Shown: positions 1 through 9,569 of the stretch, one piece after another
How positions within the stretch are numbered: the stretch's first letter is position 1
How the letters are laid out: every line of letters starts with the position of its first letter
Source of the DNA: Tissierellia bacterium
Lineage (GTDB): Bacteria; Bacillota; Clostridia; Tissierellales; Tissierellaceae
Reading direction: 5' to 3'
Length of the DNA stretch: 50,931 bases
NCBI GenBank assembly: GCA_028708575.1
Contig: JAQVYQ010000005.1
Location: 1-50,931 of the forward strand
The notes under the pieces: model-generated
The model's input: the letters and a program-made list of their open reading frames with translations, nothing else
The model's database searches: none
Told to the model about the DNA's origin: nothing
Position numbers and translations under genes: made by a program

Positions 1-22
1 AATTGTAAGGCCTAATTAATAT

Positions 23-1072
23 TTAGTCATCAAAAAAAGAAAGTTGCTCTAAATCTAAGGACATAAAATTTGACATTGTTAATCCTACTAATCTTAATCT
101 TGTATCTAAGTCCATTTCATCTATTAAACTACATGCATTAGTATATATATCTTCAGCAGAGCTAATATAATTATTCAAGGTTTTACTCTTTGTATGTTGA
201 ATAAAGTTTTCATCTTTGGTTTTTACAGTAATAGTCTTCCCTTGTACCCCTTTGTTTATCATGGCATTTGAGATTTCATTTGCAAATTCATTCAAATAAG
301 CTTTAAATACTTCAATATCATCCTTTGCATTAAAGGTTGATTCTGAACCAATTGACTTTCTTTCTCGTGATGTATCTACTTTTCTATTATCAATACCACG
401 AATCCTATCATATATTTCACTACCAGACTTACCAAACATATCTATAAGAAAATCTTCAGACAATCTCATTAAATCTTCAACAGAATATATTCCAATATTG
501 TTTAACTTATTTGAAGATTTTTTTCCTATTCCATAAATAGATTTTACAGGCAATGATAACAAAATATTAGGTATCATATCTCTAGTGATAACTGTTAAAC
601 CATTAGGCTTATCCCAATCTGACGCAAGTTTTGCTAAGAATTTGTTATATGAAATGCCTACAGATAAAGTCAATCCAGTTTTCTCCATTACTCTTTGCTT
701 TATCATCTTTGCTATATCCAAAGGGTCCATTTCAATATGGGAAATATCTAAATAGGCTTCATCAACAGATAACTGCTCTATAATGTCTGAAATATCATAG
801 AGTATATCCATTATCTGCTCTGATACTTCTTTATACCTTTCAATTCTAGGCGGTATATAAATCCCATGAGGGCACTTTTCTTTAGCAATATAAACTGGCA
901 TTGCAGAATGTACTCCAAATTTTCTGGCTTCATAATTTGCTGTTGTAACTATTCCGTGTCTACTTTTACCTCCAACTATAACAGGATATCCTTTTAGCTT
1001 AGGATTATCATGTTCTTCAACCGATGCATAAAAAGCATCCATATCTATATGCATAATTGACAGCTTATCCAT
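23..1072 (-). CDS. dinB: DNA polymerase IV (Y-family translesion polymerase)
   Basis: Error-prone Y-family polymerase that copies past lesions. The palm motif near the N-terminus carries D10 and D12, and the SVDEAYLDI motif supplies the catalytic D104-E105 pair. A helix-hairpin-helix thumb region (IYGIGKKSSNKL) and a little-finger domain follow. The protein ends in QLSFFDD, which fits the C-terminal sliding-clamp-binding motif of Pol IV. Its 349 residues are close to the usual 350-420. The ATG at 1072 puts the first palm aspartate at the normal distance. It is monocistronic and divergent from the FMN reductase, and I saw no LexA-type box upstream. Confidence 0.95.
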   Translation of the reverse strand: MDKLSIMHIDMDAFYASVEEHDNPKLKGYPVIVGGKSRHGIVTTANYEARKFGVHSAMPVYIAKEKCPHGIYIPPRIERYKEVSEQIMDILYDISDIIEQLSVDEAYLDISHIEMDPLDIAKMIKQRVMEKTGLTLSVGISYNKFLAKLASDWDKPNGLTVITRDMIPNILLSLPVKSIYGIGKKSSNKLNNIGIYSVEDLMRLSEDFLIDMFGKSGSEIYDRIRGIDNRKVDTSRERKSIGSESTFNAKDDIEVFKAYLNEFANEISNAMINKGVQGKTITVKTKDENFIQHTKSKTLNNYISSAEDIYTNACSLIDEMDLDTRLRLVGLTMSNFMSLDLEQLSFFDD

Positions 1073-1277
1073 ACCATAACTCCATTCTAATATATGTTTT
1101 CTATTATATCATTAAACTTGTAAAAATAAATAATCTATCAATTTATAAATGATTTTTGAAATATTTGGTTAGAATAAAAATCATATGGGTATATTTGAAT
1201 TAAGATGCACTAACAAATAGTAAGTTAATAATTTTATACAACTAAGCATATATTAATATAATATTGGAGGAAGTTAA

Positions 1278-1832
1278 ATGACAAAGATAGGTATAATAAT
1301 AGGAAGTACAAGACCGGGAAGAAATGCAGAACAAGTATCAAAATGGTATTATGAAGTTGCAAAGGAAAGAAAAGATGCTGAATTTGAACTTATTGATATT
1401 GCAGACTATAATCTACCACTTTTAGACGAATCACTACCTGCAGGATATCATCAATACGCAAATGAACATACTAAAAAATGGGCAGCAAAAATTGCTGAAT
1501 TCGATGGATTTGTTATGGTAACACCTGAATACAATCACTCCACATCAGCAGCTCTAAAAAACGCAATCGATTATCTTGCCCTAGAATGGAATAACAAAGC
1601 AGTTGGATTTGTAAGCTATGGAAGTGCAATGGGAGTTAGAGCTGTAGAACATTTAAGACAAATAGTTGGAGAACTACAAATGGCTGATGTTCGTGAACAC
1701 GTCATGTTCTCAATATTCACTGATTTTAATGAAAATGGTGTATTTACACCAGGTGAAAGCAAAATAAATAGCCTTAATGCTCAATTAGACCAACTTATTC
1801 CTTGGTCAAATGCATTAAAGACTATTCGTTAA
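1278..1832 (+). CDS. NADPH-dependent FMN reductase family protein
   Basis: Flavodoxin-fold reductase that should bind FMN and use NAD(P)H to reduce flavin, quinone or similar acceptors in the cytoplasm. The phosphate-binding loop GSTRPGR is at residues 9-15 and the TPEYNHS flavin-contact motif at 82-88; both are hallmarks of the family. Its 184 residues are a normal length. A strong ribosome site (TTGGAGG) lies about 7 bases before the ATG. The gene stands alone, with an intrinsic terminator immediately after it. The physiological substrate cannot be read from the sequence. Confidence 0.9.
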   Translation: MTKIGIIIGSTRPGRNAEQVSKWYYEVAKERKDAEFELIDIADYNLPLLDESLPAGYHQYANEHTKKWAAKIAEFDGFVMVTPEYNHSTSAALKNAIDYLALEWNNKAVGFVSYGSAMGVRAVEHLRQIVGELQMADVREHVMFSIFTDFNENGVFTPGESKINSLNAQLDQLIPWSNALKTIR

Positions 1833-1850
1833 TGTAAATATATCTAGTTT

Positions 1851-1880
1851 AGGACTGTCAATTTTGGCAGTCCTTTTTAT
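1851..1880 (+). terminator. Intrinsic terminator of the FMN reductase gene
   Basis: A 10-bp stem (AGGACTGTCA with TGGCAGTCCT, one G-T wobble) is followed by a run of T. Confidence 0.85.
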
Positions 1881-2003
1881 TTGTCAGAAATAATATATAG
1901 ACTTTAATTTATAATGAAGGTAAGATAAGATTAAACGTTTTAAAATAAATATTTAACAAAGACTTAATTAAATAAGTCTAGCTAGTCTAGTGGGGATGAT
2001 ATT

Positions 2004-4532
2004 ATGAGGATTATTTTGAAATACATTTTAAAAAGTATCATTGAAAAAAAATTCAGGACATTTATCATAGTATTTTCTGTTACTCTTTCTGCTGCGCTTT
2101 TCTTTGCATCTAATGGAATGTCTAATACAATGTTGTATATGTATGAAGATCAATTCAGAGAGCAAACTGGAAAAGCTGATATTCTCATTTATCCCAATGA
2201 ACAATCCCCTTCTAATAGCTTTAAAATTAAGACAGAACCCGTAGAAGGTGTCAATTATATAGCTGGAGAGATCGTGACCTCTGGAAGATATAAGCTACCA
2301 GAAAGACAAGCTTTAAAAACTAAAACAAAATGGGAAACTCTCACACTAAGAGGATTCGATTTAGTGGAGCTAGAAAACTTAAATCCAATTTCTTTTAGCA
2401 AGTTTGCTGTTGGTAGGCCCTTTGAAGGATATCATGTAATTATAAGTTCCATTTTTGCAGATGACTATGGTTTTGATGTTGGGGATTCAATAGATTTAGA
2501 AATCAATGGGAAAAATAGGAATCTAATAATATGGGGCATTGCTAGACCAACAGGACTTTTTAAACATATTCCACAATCTAATTCTATGACTGCTATAATG
2601 CCAATTGACAGCTTAGGCTCTCTTTTAGACATAAAAGGCAGAGTCAATACAGGATATGTTGTACTTGATGAAGGTGTTGATAAACAATCTATTGAAAACG
2701 AACTAGCTAATACATATTCAAGATATACAGTACAAAAACCTTTTTCTGAAGAAGAACTAGAAACCTACTCTCAATATATTGTAGTTCCTTTGTTTATGAT
2801 GACATCTATGGTACTGTTTATTAGTATATTTATAATTTATTCTACATTTAAGGTAATAACCGTTGAAAGACTTCCGGTAATAGGAACCTTTAGAAGCATT
2901 GGAGCTACAAGGAAAATGACTGATACTATACTAATCGGAGAAAGTTTAACTTATGGAGTCATTGGGGGTATCCTTGGTGATATATTAGGTGTTGGATTTC
3001 TTTACATAATCGCTAGTGTTATGGCTGCTGATCCCTATATAGGCGGGAAAATCAATGTTAATATTGATATTAGCATGTCTAACTTTTTAGCATCTTTTAT
3101 ATTAGCTGTCTTAGTTGCTTTAATAAGTTCATGGATACCAATAAAAAGAGCATCAAAAATTCCCATTAAGGATCTAGTCTTGAACACAACAGAAGCGAAA
3201 TCAAGAAAAAAAGGATATAGGATTATTATAGGAATCATCTTTATTAGTCTTGGAATTATTATGCCTAGACTTATACAGAATTCATTTGCTATGATTGCAA
3301 ATGTAGTAAGTGTTTTGCTTTCAACTATAGCATTAATAATGTTCGTACCCTATATTACAAAAATATTCTTAAAATTATTTGGAAAAATTTATTCTACCTT
3401 CTTTGGAAATGAAGGAATTTTAGCAGTAAAAAATATTAATGACAATATAAATATTTTAAATAATATATCTCTCCTAACAATTGGAATTTCAACAATTCTT
3501 ATGATTAATACCATTAGTTATAGTGTAGGAGTCGAAGTTCTAAATGCCTACAAGGATTGGAAATTTGATATTATGATTACCGTAAGTGAAGCAGATAGAA
3601 ATACAGAACAAGTTCTTCGAGGTATAGATGGTGTCAGTAGCACCTACGGAGCCTACGAAACTTGGGAAGGTGTCAATGTTGTAGATACAGACTATACAAT
3701 TAGATATCTACAAGGAATCGATACAGAAAGGTATAATGACTATGTACACTTTGATTATGATGGAAAAGGAGATCCAAAAGAAGCTTTAGAGAAACTAGAT
3801 GATGGTAGAAATATTATGATTGCTCAAATGGCTAGAGATGAATTAGAATTAAAAATAGGTGACCAAATAACTTTAGAAATGAAAAGTGGAGATAAAACAT
3901 ATAGAGTAATTGGTTTTTTTGAATCATTATTTTCCAATGGGAGTACTGCTATTATTTCTCAAAAATACTATAAAGCAGATATGAAAGAATCCCACTTTGG
4001 AAGTTTTTATATAAATACACACAAGAATCCAGATGAAGTTCTTTTGACTATTCAAGATAAATTTATTAGACAAGGTGCTTATGGTGACACTATTGCAAAT
4101 ATGACAAAGATGAATTATGATTCCAATAATCAATTTATGATTATTTTAAAGGCGTTTTCCATACTTGCTATGCTAATCGGTATATTTGGAGTCTTTAATA
4201 ATTACACTATTAGTTTTATAGAAAGGCAACGTTCCATTGCCATACTTCGCTCTGTGGGTTTAAGTAAAAAGCAAACTATGAAAATGGTTATGATAGAAGC
4301 TTTAACTGGCGGCTTAATTGGAGGAATCATTGGTATAATCGGCGGGCTTCAGATGTTATCTGGTGTTCCATATCTAATAAAAGCAATGTCTGTTCCCCTT
4401 GCAATTCACTATGTAGGTATTTTCTTCTTCAACTCTATTATTGGAGCTATACTAATAGCTATAATAGCATCAATTAGTCCAGGAGTAAAAATATCTAAGC
4501 AAAATATTATAGAAGCTATTAAATACGAATAA
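2004..4532 (+). CDS. ABC transporter permease, FtsX/MacB-like, duplicated core
   Basis: Integral membrane subunit of a MacB-type mechanotransmission ABC transporter. An N-terminal membrane segment (about residues 18-40) is followed by a large extracytoplasmic domain and three helices (about 260-390). The pattern then repeats: a helix pair near 405-460, a second external domain (about 510-690) and a final helical block (710-835). Each helical block contains an FtsX-type coupling sequence (TFRSIGATRKMT and ILRSVGLSKKQT). At 842 residues it is the double-length form common in Gram-positives. The ATPase starts 13 bases downstream and the adaptor follows, so the three form one operon. The substrate is unknown; peptide, lipid or drug export are candidates. 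Confidence 0.9.
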   Translation: MRIILKYILKSIIEKKFRTFIIVFSVTLSAALFFASNGMSNTMLYMYEDQFREQTGKADILIYPNEQSPSNSFKIKTEPVEGVNYIAGEIVTSGRYKLPERQALKTKTKWETLTLRGFDLVELENLNPISFSKFAVGRPFEGYHVIISSIFADDYGFDVGDSIDLEINGKNRNLIIWGIARPTGLFKHIPQSNSMTAIMPIDSLGSLLDIKGRVNTGYVVLDEGVDKQSIENELANTYSRYTVQKPFSEEELETYSQYIVVPLFMMTSMVLFISIFIIYSTFKVITVERLPVIGTFRSIGATRKMTDTILIGESLTYGVIGGILGDILGVGFLYIIASVMAADPYIGGKINVNIDISMSNFLASFILAVLVALISSWIPIKRASKIPIKDLVLNTTEAKSRKKGYRIIIGIIFISLGIIMPRLIQNSFAMIANVVSVLLSTIALIMFVPYITKIFLKLFGKIYSTFFGNEGILAVKNINDNINILNNISLLTIGISTILMINTISYSVGVEVLNAYKDWKFDIMITVSEADRNTEQVLRGIDGVSSTYGAYETWEGVNVVDTDYTIRYLQGIDTERYNDYVHFDYDGKGDPKEALEKLDDGRNIMIAQMARDELELKIGDQITLEMKSGDKTYRVIGFFESLFSNGSTAIISQKYYKADMKESHFGSFYINTHKNPDEVLLTIQDKFIRQGAYGDTIANMTKMNYDSNNQFMIILKAFSILAMLIGIFGVFNNYTISFIERQRSIAILRSVGLSKKQTMKMVMIEALTGGLIGGIIGIIGGLQMLSGVPYLIKAMSVPLAIHYVGIFFFNSIIGAILIAIIASISPGVKISKQNIIEAIKYE

Positions 4533-4545
4533 TAGAGGTGTATTT

Positions 4546-5220
4546 ATGGAATCAATTATTAAAGTAGCTGACTTATATAAAACTTTTTTCTTAGGAGAAA
4601 TTCAAGTTGAGGTCTTAAAAGCCATTAACCTTTCAATAAACAAAGGAGAATTTATTACAATAATGGGCCCTTCAGGTTCAGGTAAGAGTACCTTGTTGTA
4701 TTTGATAGGTGGTCTAGATACTCCTACTTCTGGGAAAATACTGATAAACGGCAAAGATATATCTGCCCTATCAGACAAAGATCAAAGTGTAATGAGACGT
4801 AGAGATATAGGCTTTGTATTTCAGTTTTATAATCTTGTTCCTAATTTAACAGTAGAAGAAAACATTATGCTCCCAATACTCTTAGATGGTCTTCAAATAA
4901 AAAATTATCAAGATAAGTTGGATGAAATACTGGATATAGTAGAATTATCTGATAGAAAGGCGCATACGCCTAAAGAACTATCAGGAGGACAACAACAGCG
5001 GGTAGCAATTGCCAGAGCATTAATAAATGAACCAGATATTATTTTGGCTGATGAGCCTACAGGAAATTTAGACAGTAAAACATCTGAAGAAGTCATGAAG
5101 TTGTTACAACGAATTAATATAGAAAAACAAAAAACCATATTACAGGTAAGCCATTCATTGGAAACTGCAAATTATGGTAATAGAATTATAAAGGTAAAAG
5201 ACGGAAGGGTGTGGGAATAA
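4546..5220 (+). CDS. ABC transporter ATP-binding protein, MacB/LolD type
   Basis: Cytoplasmic ATPase that drives the adjacent permease. Walker A GPSGSGKST is at 41-49, the Q-loop at FVFQF (90-94), the ABC signature LSGGQ at 145-149 and Walker B IILADE at 165-170, with a switch histidine in VSHS near the end. Its 224 residues are the standard length of the LolD/MacB subfamily. An AATAGAGGTG ribosome site precedes the ATG. Its stop codon overlaps the probable start of the adaptor gene, which indicates translational coupling. Confidence 0.93.
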   Translation: MESIIKVADLYKTFFLGEIQVEVLKAINLSINKGEFITIMGPSGSGKSTLLYLIGGLDTPTSGKILINGKDISALSDKDQSVMRRRDIGFVFQFYNLVPNLTVEENIMLPILLDGLQIKNYQDKLDEILDIVELSDRKAHTPKELSGGQQQRVAIARALINEPDIILADEPTGNLDSKTSEEVMKLLQRINIEKQKTILQVSHSLETANYGNRIIKVKDGRVWE

Positions 5221-6290
5221 TGTTAAAGTTTAAAAAACTATCTGCTATTATATTAATTATAGGTTTAAGCATCTTAATGGTAAGTTGTAATGGAGATGAA
5301 GAAACAAGTCTTGTTGAAGAAGTAGATTTGTCCGGTGAAATGAAAGAAATAGAGGCCTTTGGAATAGTAAAAGCAGTTGAATCAAAAGATGTAATTATTG
5401 ACTTCCCTGCCAAAGTACTTGATGTTATAGCAATAGAAGGCCAGCATTTAGGATTAAATGACCCTATACTAACATTGGATTTATCAGATTATAATGATTT
5501 AGTAAATGATGCAAATAACCAATTAAATATTGCAAATCTAGAATATCAAAGAGCTAATGCTAGTCTAAAGGGTTTGTCTATTCAGGATATTAATATAGAA
5601 CTAGAAAAGCTTAATAATGATTTAGAACTTGCTAAAAATGTGTATGAGAAAGCTTTGGAAGATCATAATTCTAATGAAGTATTATATAATCTAGGTGCAA
5701 TTTCAAAGGAAAATTTCCAAAAATCTAAATTAGCCCTAGATGAAGCTCAAAATATTGTTGAAGCTAATGAATATCAACAACAATTAACTACTGAGAATTA
5801 CCAGCAAGAATTAAATCAATTAAGTACTAAACAAAGTACTGAAAGATATCAAGTATCCATTCAAAATGAACGAATAAAACAAATTGAAAGCAATTTAAAA
5901 TCATTAGAAAATAAGATTAATAAACCATATATCATTGATAAGCAAATTGTATCTGAATTTGAAAATGCTGCTATTTACGATATATTTTACAATCCTGGCA
6001 ACATTGTAGATACTACAGTTAAAGCATTTACTATTGTAAATCTAGATAGTTTGATTATAGAGGCTGATGTTGTAGAAGAGTTTATAAGAGATGTAAAAGT
6101 AGGATCATCTGTTAGAATTGTACCTATTGCTGATAGAGCAAAAGAGTATAGTGGTAAGGTTTTATACATCTCACAAATGGCTTTTACTAATAACAACGAG
6201 ACCGAAATACCAATTAGAATCTCTATTGACAATATAGATTCATTTCTACTACCTAATTATAATGTAGATGTTTTTATTGATCTTCAATAG
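5220..6290 (+). CDS. HlyD/MacA-like efflux adaptor lipoprotein
   Basis: Membrane-anchored adaptor of the preceding ABC pair. A lysine-rich hydrophobic leader ends in LMVSC, a lipobox with the modified cysteine at residue 23. It continues with a biotinyl-lipoyl-like beta domain, a Q/N/E-rich coiled-coil hairpin (about residues 95-235) and a C-terminal beta-barrel. I chose the ATG at 5220, which overlaps the upstream stop (TAATG) and lies about 10 bases after GGAAGGG. The GTG at 5211 would sit directly against that site. In a Gram-positive such an adaptor probably bridges the permease to the cell wall rather than to an outer membrane channel. Confidence 0.88.
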   Translation: MLKFKKLSAIILIIGLSILMVSCNGDEETSLVEEVDLSGEMKEIEAFGIVKAVESKDVIIDFPAKVLDVIAIEGQHLGLNDPILTLDLSDYNDLVNDANNQLNIANLEYQRANASLKGLSIQDINIELEKLNNDLELAKNVYEKALEDHNSNEVLYNLGAISKENFQKSKLALDEAQNIVEANEYQQQLTTENYQQELNQLSTKQSTERYQVSIQNERIKQIESNLKSLENKINKPYIIDKQIVSEFENAAIYDIFYNPGNIVDTTVKAFTIVNLDSLIIEADVVEEFIRDVKVGSSVRIVPIADRAKEYSGKVLYISQMAFTNNNETEIPIRISIDNIDSFLLPNYNVDVFIDLQ

Positions 6291-6395
6291 GGTATGTCAA
6301 TAGTAAATATTTAATAATACAAATCAATAGTAAGTTTATCTTAAAGTAAGAAAGAATACACTAATTTATGTAACGATTTTAAAGGGGGTCTTCAA

Positions 6396-7898
6396 ATGAG
6401 CGAAGGATATAAACTATTAATAGGAAAAGGCGATGTAAAGATAGAACTTTTATCCAATATGTCCAACAGACATGGACTTATTGCAGGAGCCACAGGTACA
6501 GGTAAAACTGTGACTTTAAAGGTTATAGCTGAGCACTTTAGCAATATAGGAGTACCTGTATTTTTATCCGATGTTAAAGGAGATTTAGCAAGTATTTCTG
6601 AAGCAGGAGAAATGAATGAGAATATTCAAGAAAGAATTGAACAAATTGGTATAGAGAGTTTTAAATTGCAAGGATATCCAACAAGGTTATGGGATGTTTT
6701 TGGTAAATTAGGTGTTCCTGTAAGAACTACTATTACTGAAATGGGTCCTCTTCTTCTAGCAAGGATTTTAGGCCTAAATGATACTCAAGAAGGTGTATTA
6801 AACATTACCTTTAGAATAGCTGATGACTTAGGAATGCTTTTAATCGATTTAAAAGACTTAAGATCTATGCTTCAATATGTTGGTGAAAATTCTAAATCTA
6901 TTACTCTTGAGTATGGAAATGTATCACATCAATCAGTAGGCGCAATTCAAAGGGCACTTTTAAGGCTTGAGGATCAAGGTGGAGATTTATTATTTGGTGA
7001 ACCAGCTTTAGATATACTTGATTTACTTAGCATTGATTCTAATGGGAAAGGCATTATAAATGTTTTAGCTACAGAGGAGCTTTTTAATTCTCCTACTTTA
7101 TATTCTACTTTCCTTTTATGGATGCTGTCTGAACTTTTCGAAGAACTTCCAGAAGTAGGTGATTTAGATAAGCCTAAGCTAGTCTTCTTTTTCGATGAAG
7201 CTCATCTATTATTTGAAGATACTCCAAAGATATTAATGGAAAAAATCCAACAAGTTGTAAGATTAATTCGTTCAAAAGGTGTTGGAGTGTTTTTTATAAC
7301 CCAAAATCCAATAGATATTCCAGATAAAATTCTAGGCCAATTAGGCAATAGGGTTCAACATGCACTAAGAGCCTACACTCCTAGGGATGAAAAGGCGGTA
7401 AAGTCAGCAGCAGATACATTTAGACAAAATCCTAAATTTGATGTTAAAGATGTAATAACTGAATTGAAAACTGGGGAAGCTTTAGTTTCTTTCTTAGACG
7501 AAGAAGGCAGACCTTCAGTTGTTGAAAAGGCAATAATAGCTCCTCCTCATAGTTCATTTGGAACTATAAGTGATGAGAAAAGGACATTTCTAATAAACTC
7601 ATCTCAATTATTTCAAAAGTATTATCATCCAATAGATAGAGAATCTGCTTATGAAATACTTCAGAGAAAATTTGAGGCTAGAATTGAAGAAGAAAAGAAA
7701 CTAGAACAAGAAAAAGTAGATGCTAAAGAAGCTAAGGAAAGAGCAAAGTTAGAAGCTGCTGAAAAAAAGGAAAAAGAAAAATCAAAAAGAAATAACCCAC
7801 TAAACAAGGTAGCTAGATCTACAATGACTAGTATTACAGGAACTATTGGTAGATCCATAGCTAGAGGAATAATGGGTAATGTAAAAAAATTCTTCTAA
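6396..7898 (+). CDS. HerA/YjgR-like ATPase (DUF853 family)
   Basis: P-loop ATPase of the HerA-FtsK superfamily; the DUF853/YjgR branch is widespread but poorly characterised. Walker A GATGTGKT is at residues 31-38 and Walker B is in [10 protein letters not shown]. An arginine-containing sensor-like segment ([17 protein letters not shown]) follows and is typical of the family. The last hundred residues are a K/E-rich coiled coil ending in a basic tail. Its 500 residues are a normal length. The ribosome site AAAGGGGGT is strong. The gene is separated from the ABC operon by about 100 bases and ends at a shared bidirectional terminator. The role in DNA handling is inferred from fold only. Confidence 0.85.
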   Translation: MSEGYKLLIGKGDVKIELLSNMSNRHGLIAGATGTGKTVTLKVIAEHFSNIGVPVFLSDVKGDLASISEAGEMNENIQERIEQIGIESFKLQGYPTRLWDVFGKLGVPVRTTITEMGPLLLARILGLNDTQEGVLNITFRIADDLGMLLIDLKDLRSMLQYVGENSKSITLEYGNVSHQSVGAIQRALLRLEDQGGDLLFGEPALDILDLLSIDSNGKGIINVLATEELFNSPTLYSTFLLWMLSELFEELPEVGDLDKPKLVFFFDEAHLLFEDTPKILMEKIQQVVRLIRSKGVGVFFITQNPIDIPDKILGQLGNRVQHALRAYTPRDEKAVKSAADTFRQNPKFDVKDVITELKTGEALVSFLDEEGRPSVVEKAIIAPPHSSFGTISDEKRTFLINSSQLFQKYYHPIDRESAYEILQRKFEARIEEEKKLEQEKVDAKEAKERAKLEAAEKKEKEKSKRNNPLNKVARSTMTSITGTIGRSIARGIMGNVKKFF

Positions 7899-7907
7899 AA
7901 ATATTTT

Positions 7908-7946
7908 TGGCTCAGAGAAGAAATTCTTCTCAGAGCCATTTTTTAT
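7908..7946. terminator. Bidirectional terminator between the YjgR-like gene and rdgB
   Basis: A long inverted repeat (TGGCTCAGAGAAGAA with TTCTTCTCAGAGCCA, one mismatch) is followed by T-rich sequence on the plus strand and preceded by A-rich sequence. It can therefore stop both convergent transcripts. Confidence 0.85.
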
Positions 7947-7948
7947 TT

Positions 7949-8554
7949 CTATGAGCCACTAGCAATTTTTATCAATATGTTTTTTAATTCTATAAGAGCT
8001 AAAGCCCTGTGACTAATTTTGTTTTTTACATCATGACCTAATTCAGCAAATGTTTTATCAAATCCTTCAGGTACAAATATTGGATCATATCCAAAACCCT
8101 TATCCCCTCTGGCTTCTTCAATAATCATACCTTTGCATATACCTTCTGCTTTTAATATCTTTTTGTCCTCTGTTATTAGTGCAATAACCGTTTTGAAGTA
8201 GGCACTTCTATCCTCTATTCCTTCAAGATTATTTATTAGTTTCTCACAATTTTTCTTGTCATTACCTTCTTGGCCAGCATATCTTGAAGAATAAACTCCT
8301 GGTTCTCCATTTAATGCATTTACAAATAGGCCAGTATCATCTGCAATAACTATGTAGTCAGTCTTGTCGGATAAAGCTTTAGCTTTTTTTATACTATTAT
8401 CTTCTAAGGTCTCTCCATCTTCTACTATATCAAAACCTTCAAATCCGATATCATTTTTTGAAAGGACTTCTATGTTTAAGCCCTCTAATATTTCTCTTAT
8501 TTCCAGTATTTTATGCTTATTTCCAGTAGAAACTACAAGTTTTCTATTTCCCAT
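7949..8554 (-). CDS. rdgB: XTP/dITP diphosphatase (non-canonical purine NTP pyrophosphatase)
   Basis: House-cleaning enzyme that hydrolyses ITP, dITP and XTP to monophosphates, keeping deaminated purines out of nucleic acids. Family motifs are visible in order: STGNKHK at 9-15, ADDTGLFV, GVYSSRYAG, GFGYDPIF and SHRALAL. Its 201 residues are a typical length. It starts 3 bases after the rph stop and must be co-transcribed with it. The gerM-rph-rdgB order matches Bacillus subtilis (gerM-rph-ysnA). Confidence 0.95.
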   Translation of the reverse strand: MGNRKLVVSTGNKHKILEIREILEGLNIEVLSKNDIGFEGFDIVEDGETLEDNSIKKAKALSDKTDYIVIADDTGLFVNALNGEPGVYSSRYAGQEGNDKKNCEKLINNLEGIEDRSAYFKTVIALITEDKKILKAEGICKGMIIEEARGDKGFGYDPIFVPEGFDKTFAELGHDVKNKISHRALALIELKNILIKIASGS

Positions 8555-8557
8555 ATA

Positions 8558-9301
8558 CTACCTCTTTATCCCTATAAGATTAGCTGTTTCTCCTAAAGCT
8601 TCTCTTTGTCTTTCAAATAATTCTTTATTTCCCTTTTCTGCTAAGTCCATAAGTGTATTTAGTTCCGTTCTAGAAAATGTTGCATTTTCGCCTGTACCTT
8701 GTACTTCTACAAATTCACCTTTATCTGTCATTACAATATTCATATCCACCAACGCTATATGATCCTCTTCATAACATAAATCAAGTATTGGTCCATATTT
8801 ACCTATTCCTACACTAACTGCTGCAAGATAGTTTGATACTGGGATACAATCTATTATCTTATCTTTATGCAATTTATTTAATGCATCTACTAAAGCTACA
8901 AAGGCACCTGTAATAGAAGCTGTTCTCGTTCCCCCATCTGCTTGAATAACGTCACAGTCTATCCATATTGTTCTCTCGCCTATTTTTTTAAAATCAACAA
9001 CTGATCTTAAGGCTCTGCCTATTAATCTTTGAATTTCTTGACTTCTTCCATCAATTCTACCTCTAGATGAATCTCTAATTTTCCTACTTGTTGTAGAAGC
9101 TGGTAACATTGAATATTCAGCTGTTATCCACCCAGTACCTGTACCTTTTAAAAATGGAGGCACTCTATCCTCCACCATAGCTGTACATATAACCTTGGTC
9201 TTTCCCATTTCTATTAATACAGATCCATATGGATGCATTAAATAATCCCTTGTAATCTTTACTTGTCTTAATTCATCGTTTTTTCTATTATCTATTCTCA
9301 T
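8558..9301 (-). CDS. rph: Ribonuclease PH
   Basis: Phosphorolytic 3'-5' exoribonuclease that trims tRNA precursors and structured RNA; it works as a hexamer. Diagnostic segments include the N-terminal [50 protein letters not shown] and [18 protein letters not shown] with the phosphate- and metal-site residues. Its 247 residues match the family. A GGAGAG ribosome site precedes the ATG. It heads the rph-rdgB pair. Confidence 0.96.
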   Translation of the reverse strand: MRIDNRKNDELRQVKITRDYLMHPYGSVLIEMGKTKVICTAMVEDRVPPFLKGTGTGWITAEYSMLPASTTSRKIRDSSRGRIDGRSQEIQRLIGRALRSVVDFKKIGERTIWIDCDVIQADGGTRTASITGAFVALVDALNKLHKDKIIDCIPVSNYLAAVSVGIGKYGPILDLCYEEDHIALVDMNIVMTDKGEFVEVQGTGENATFSRTELNTLMDLAEKGNKELFERQREALGETANLIGIKR

Positions 9302-9343
9302 GTAAATCTCTCCTATCTCATTGTCTATTGTATCAAATCAATT

Positions 9344-9569
9344 GGCAATTCACAATTCATTTTAAAAAACTAAGAGTATCGAACTAAAAACAAGATTCCT
9401 CGACAAGCTCGGAATGACAAATCAATGAAAACCCGAGATTCTTCGACTACGTCTCAGGATGACAGCAACCGTAGGTTGCAATTACACCGAAGTGTCATTC
9501 CGAGTGAAACGAGGAATCTCGGGTCTAAATGTTTTAATTCTTAGTTCTTAGTTCTTACCTATTACCTAT
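9344..9569. repeat. Composite MITE-like intergenic element, copy 1
   Basis: This fills most of the gerM-rph gap. Inside are three copies of a module of roughly 30 bases, of the form AGATTC-TCG-n-CTCGGAATGACA: plus orientation at 9391-9419 and 9431-9464, minus orientation at 9492-9524. Outside these lie AACTAAGAG-type sequence on the left and its inverted counterpart TTCTTAGTTCTTAG on the right. The right end ACCTATTACCTAT abuts the gerM stop codon. The segment GGTTGCAATTACACCGAAGT recurs in altered form, inverted, in copy 3 near 18.2 kb. It has no coding capacity. Confidence 0.75.

Noticed and set aside
8364..8762. Plus-strand open frame of 132 codons antisense to rdgB and rph
   Set aside because: It overlaps two well-supported genes, has serine-rich shadow composition and no ribosome site.
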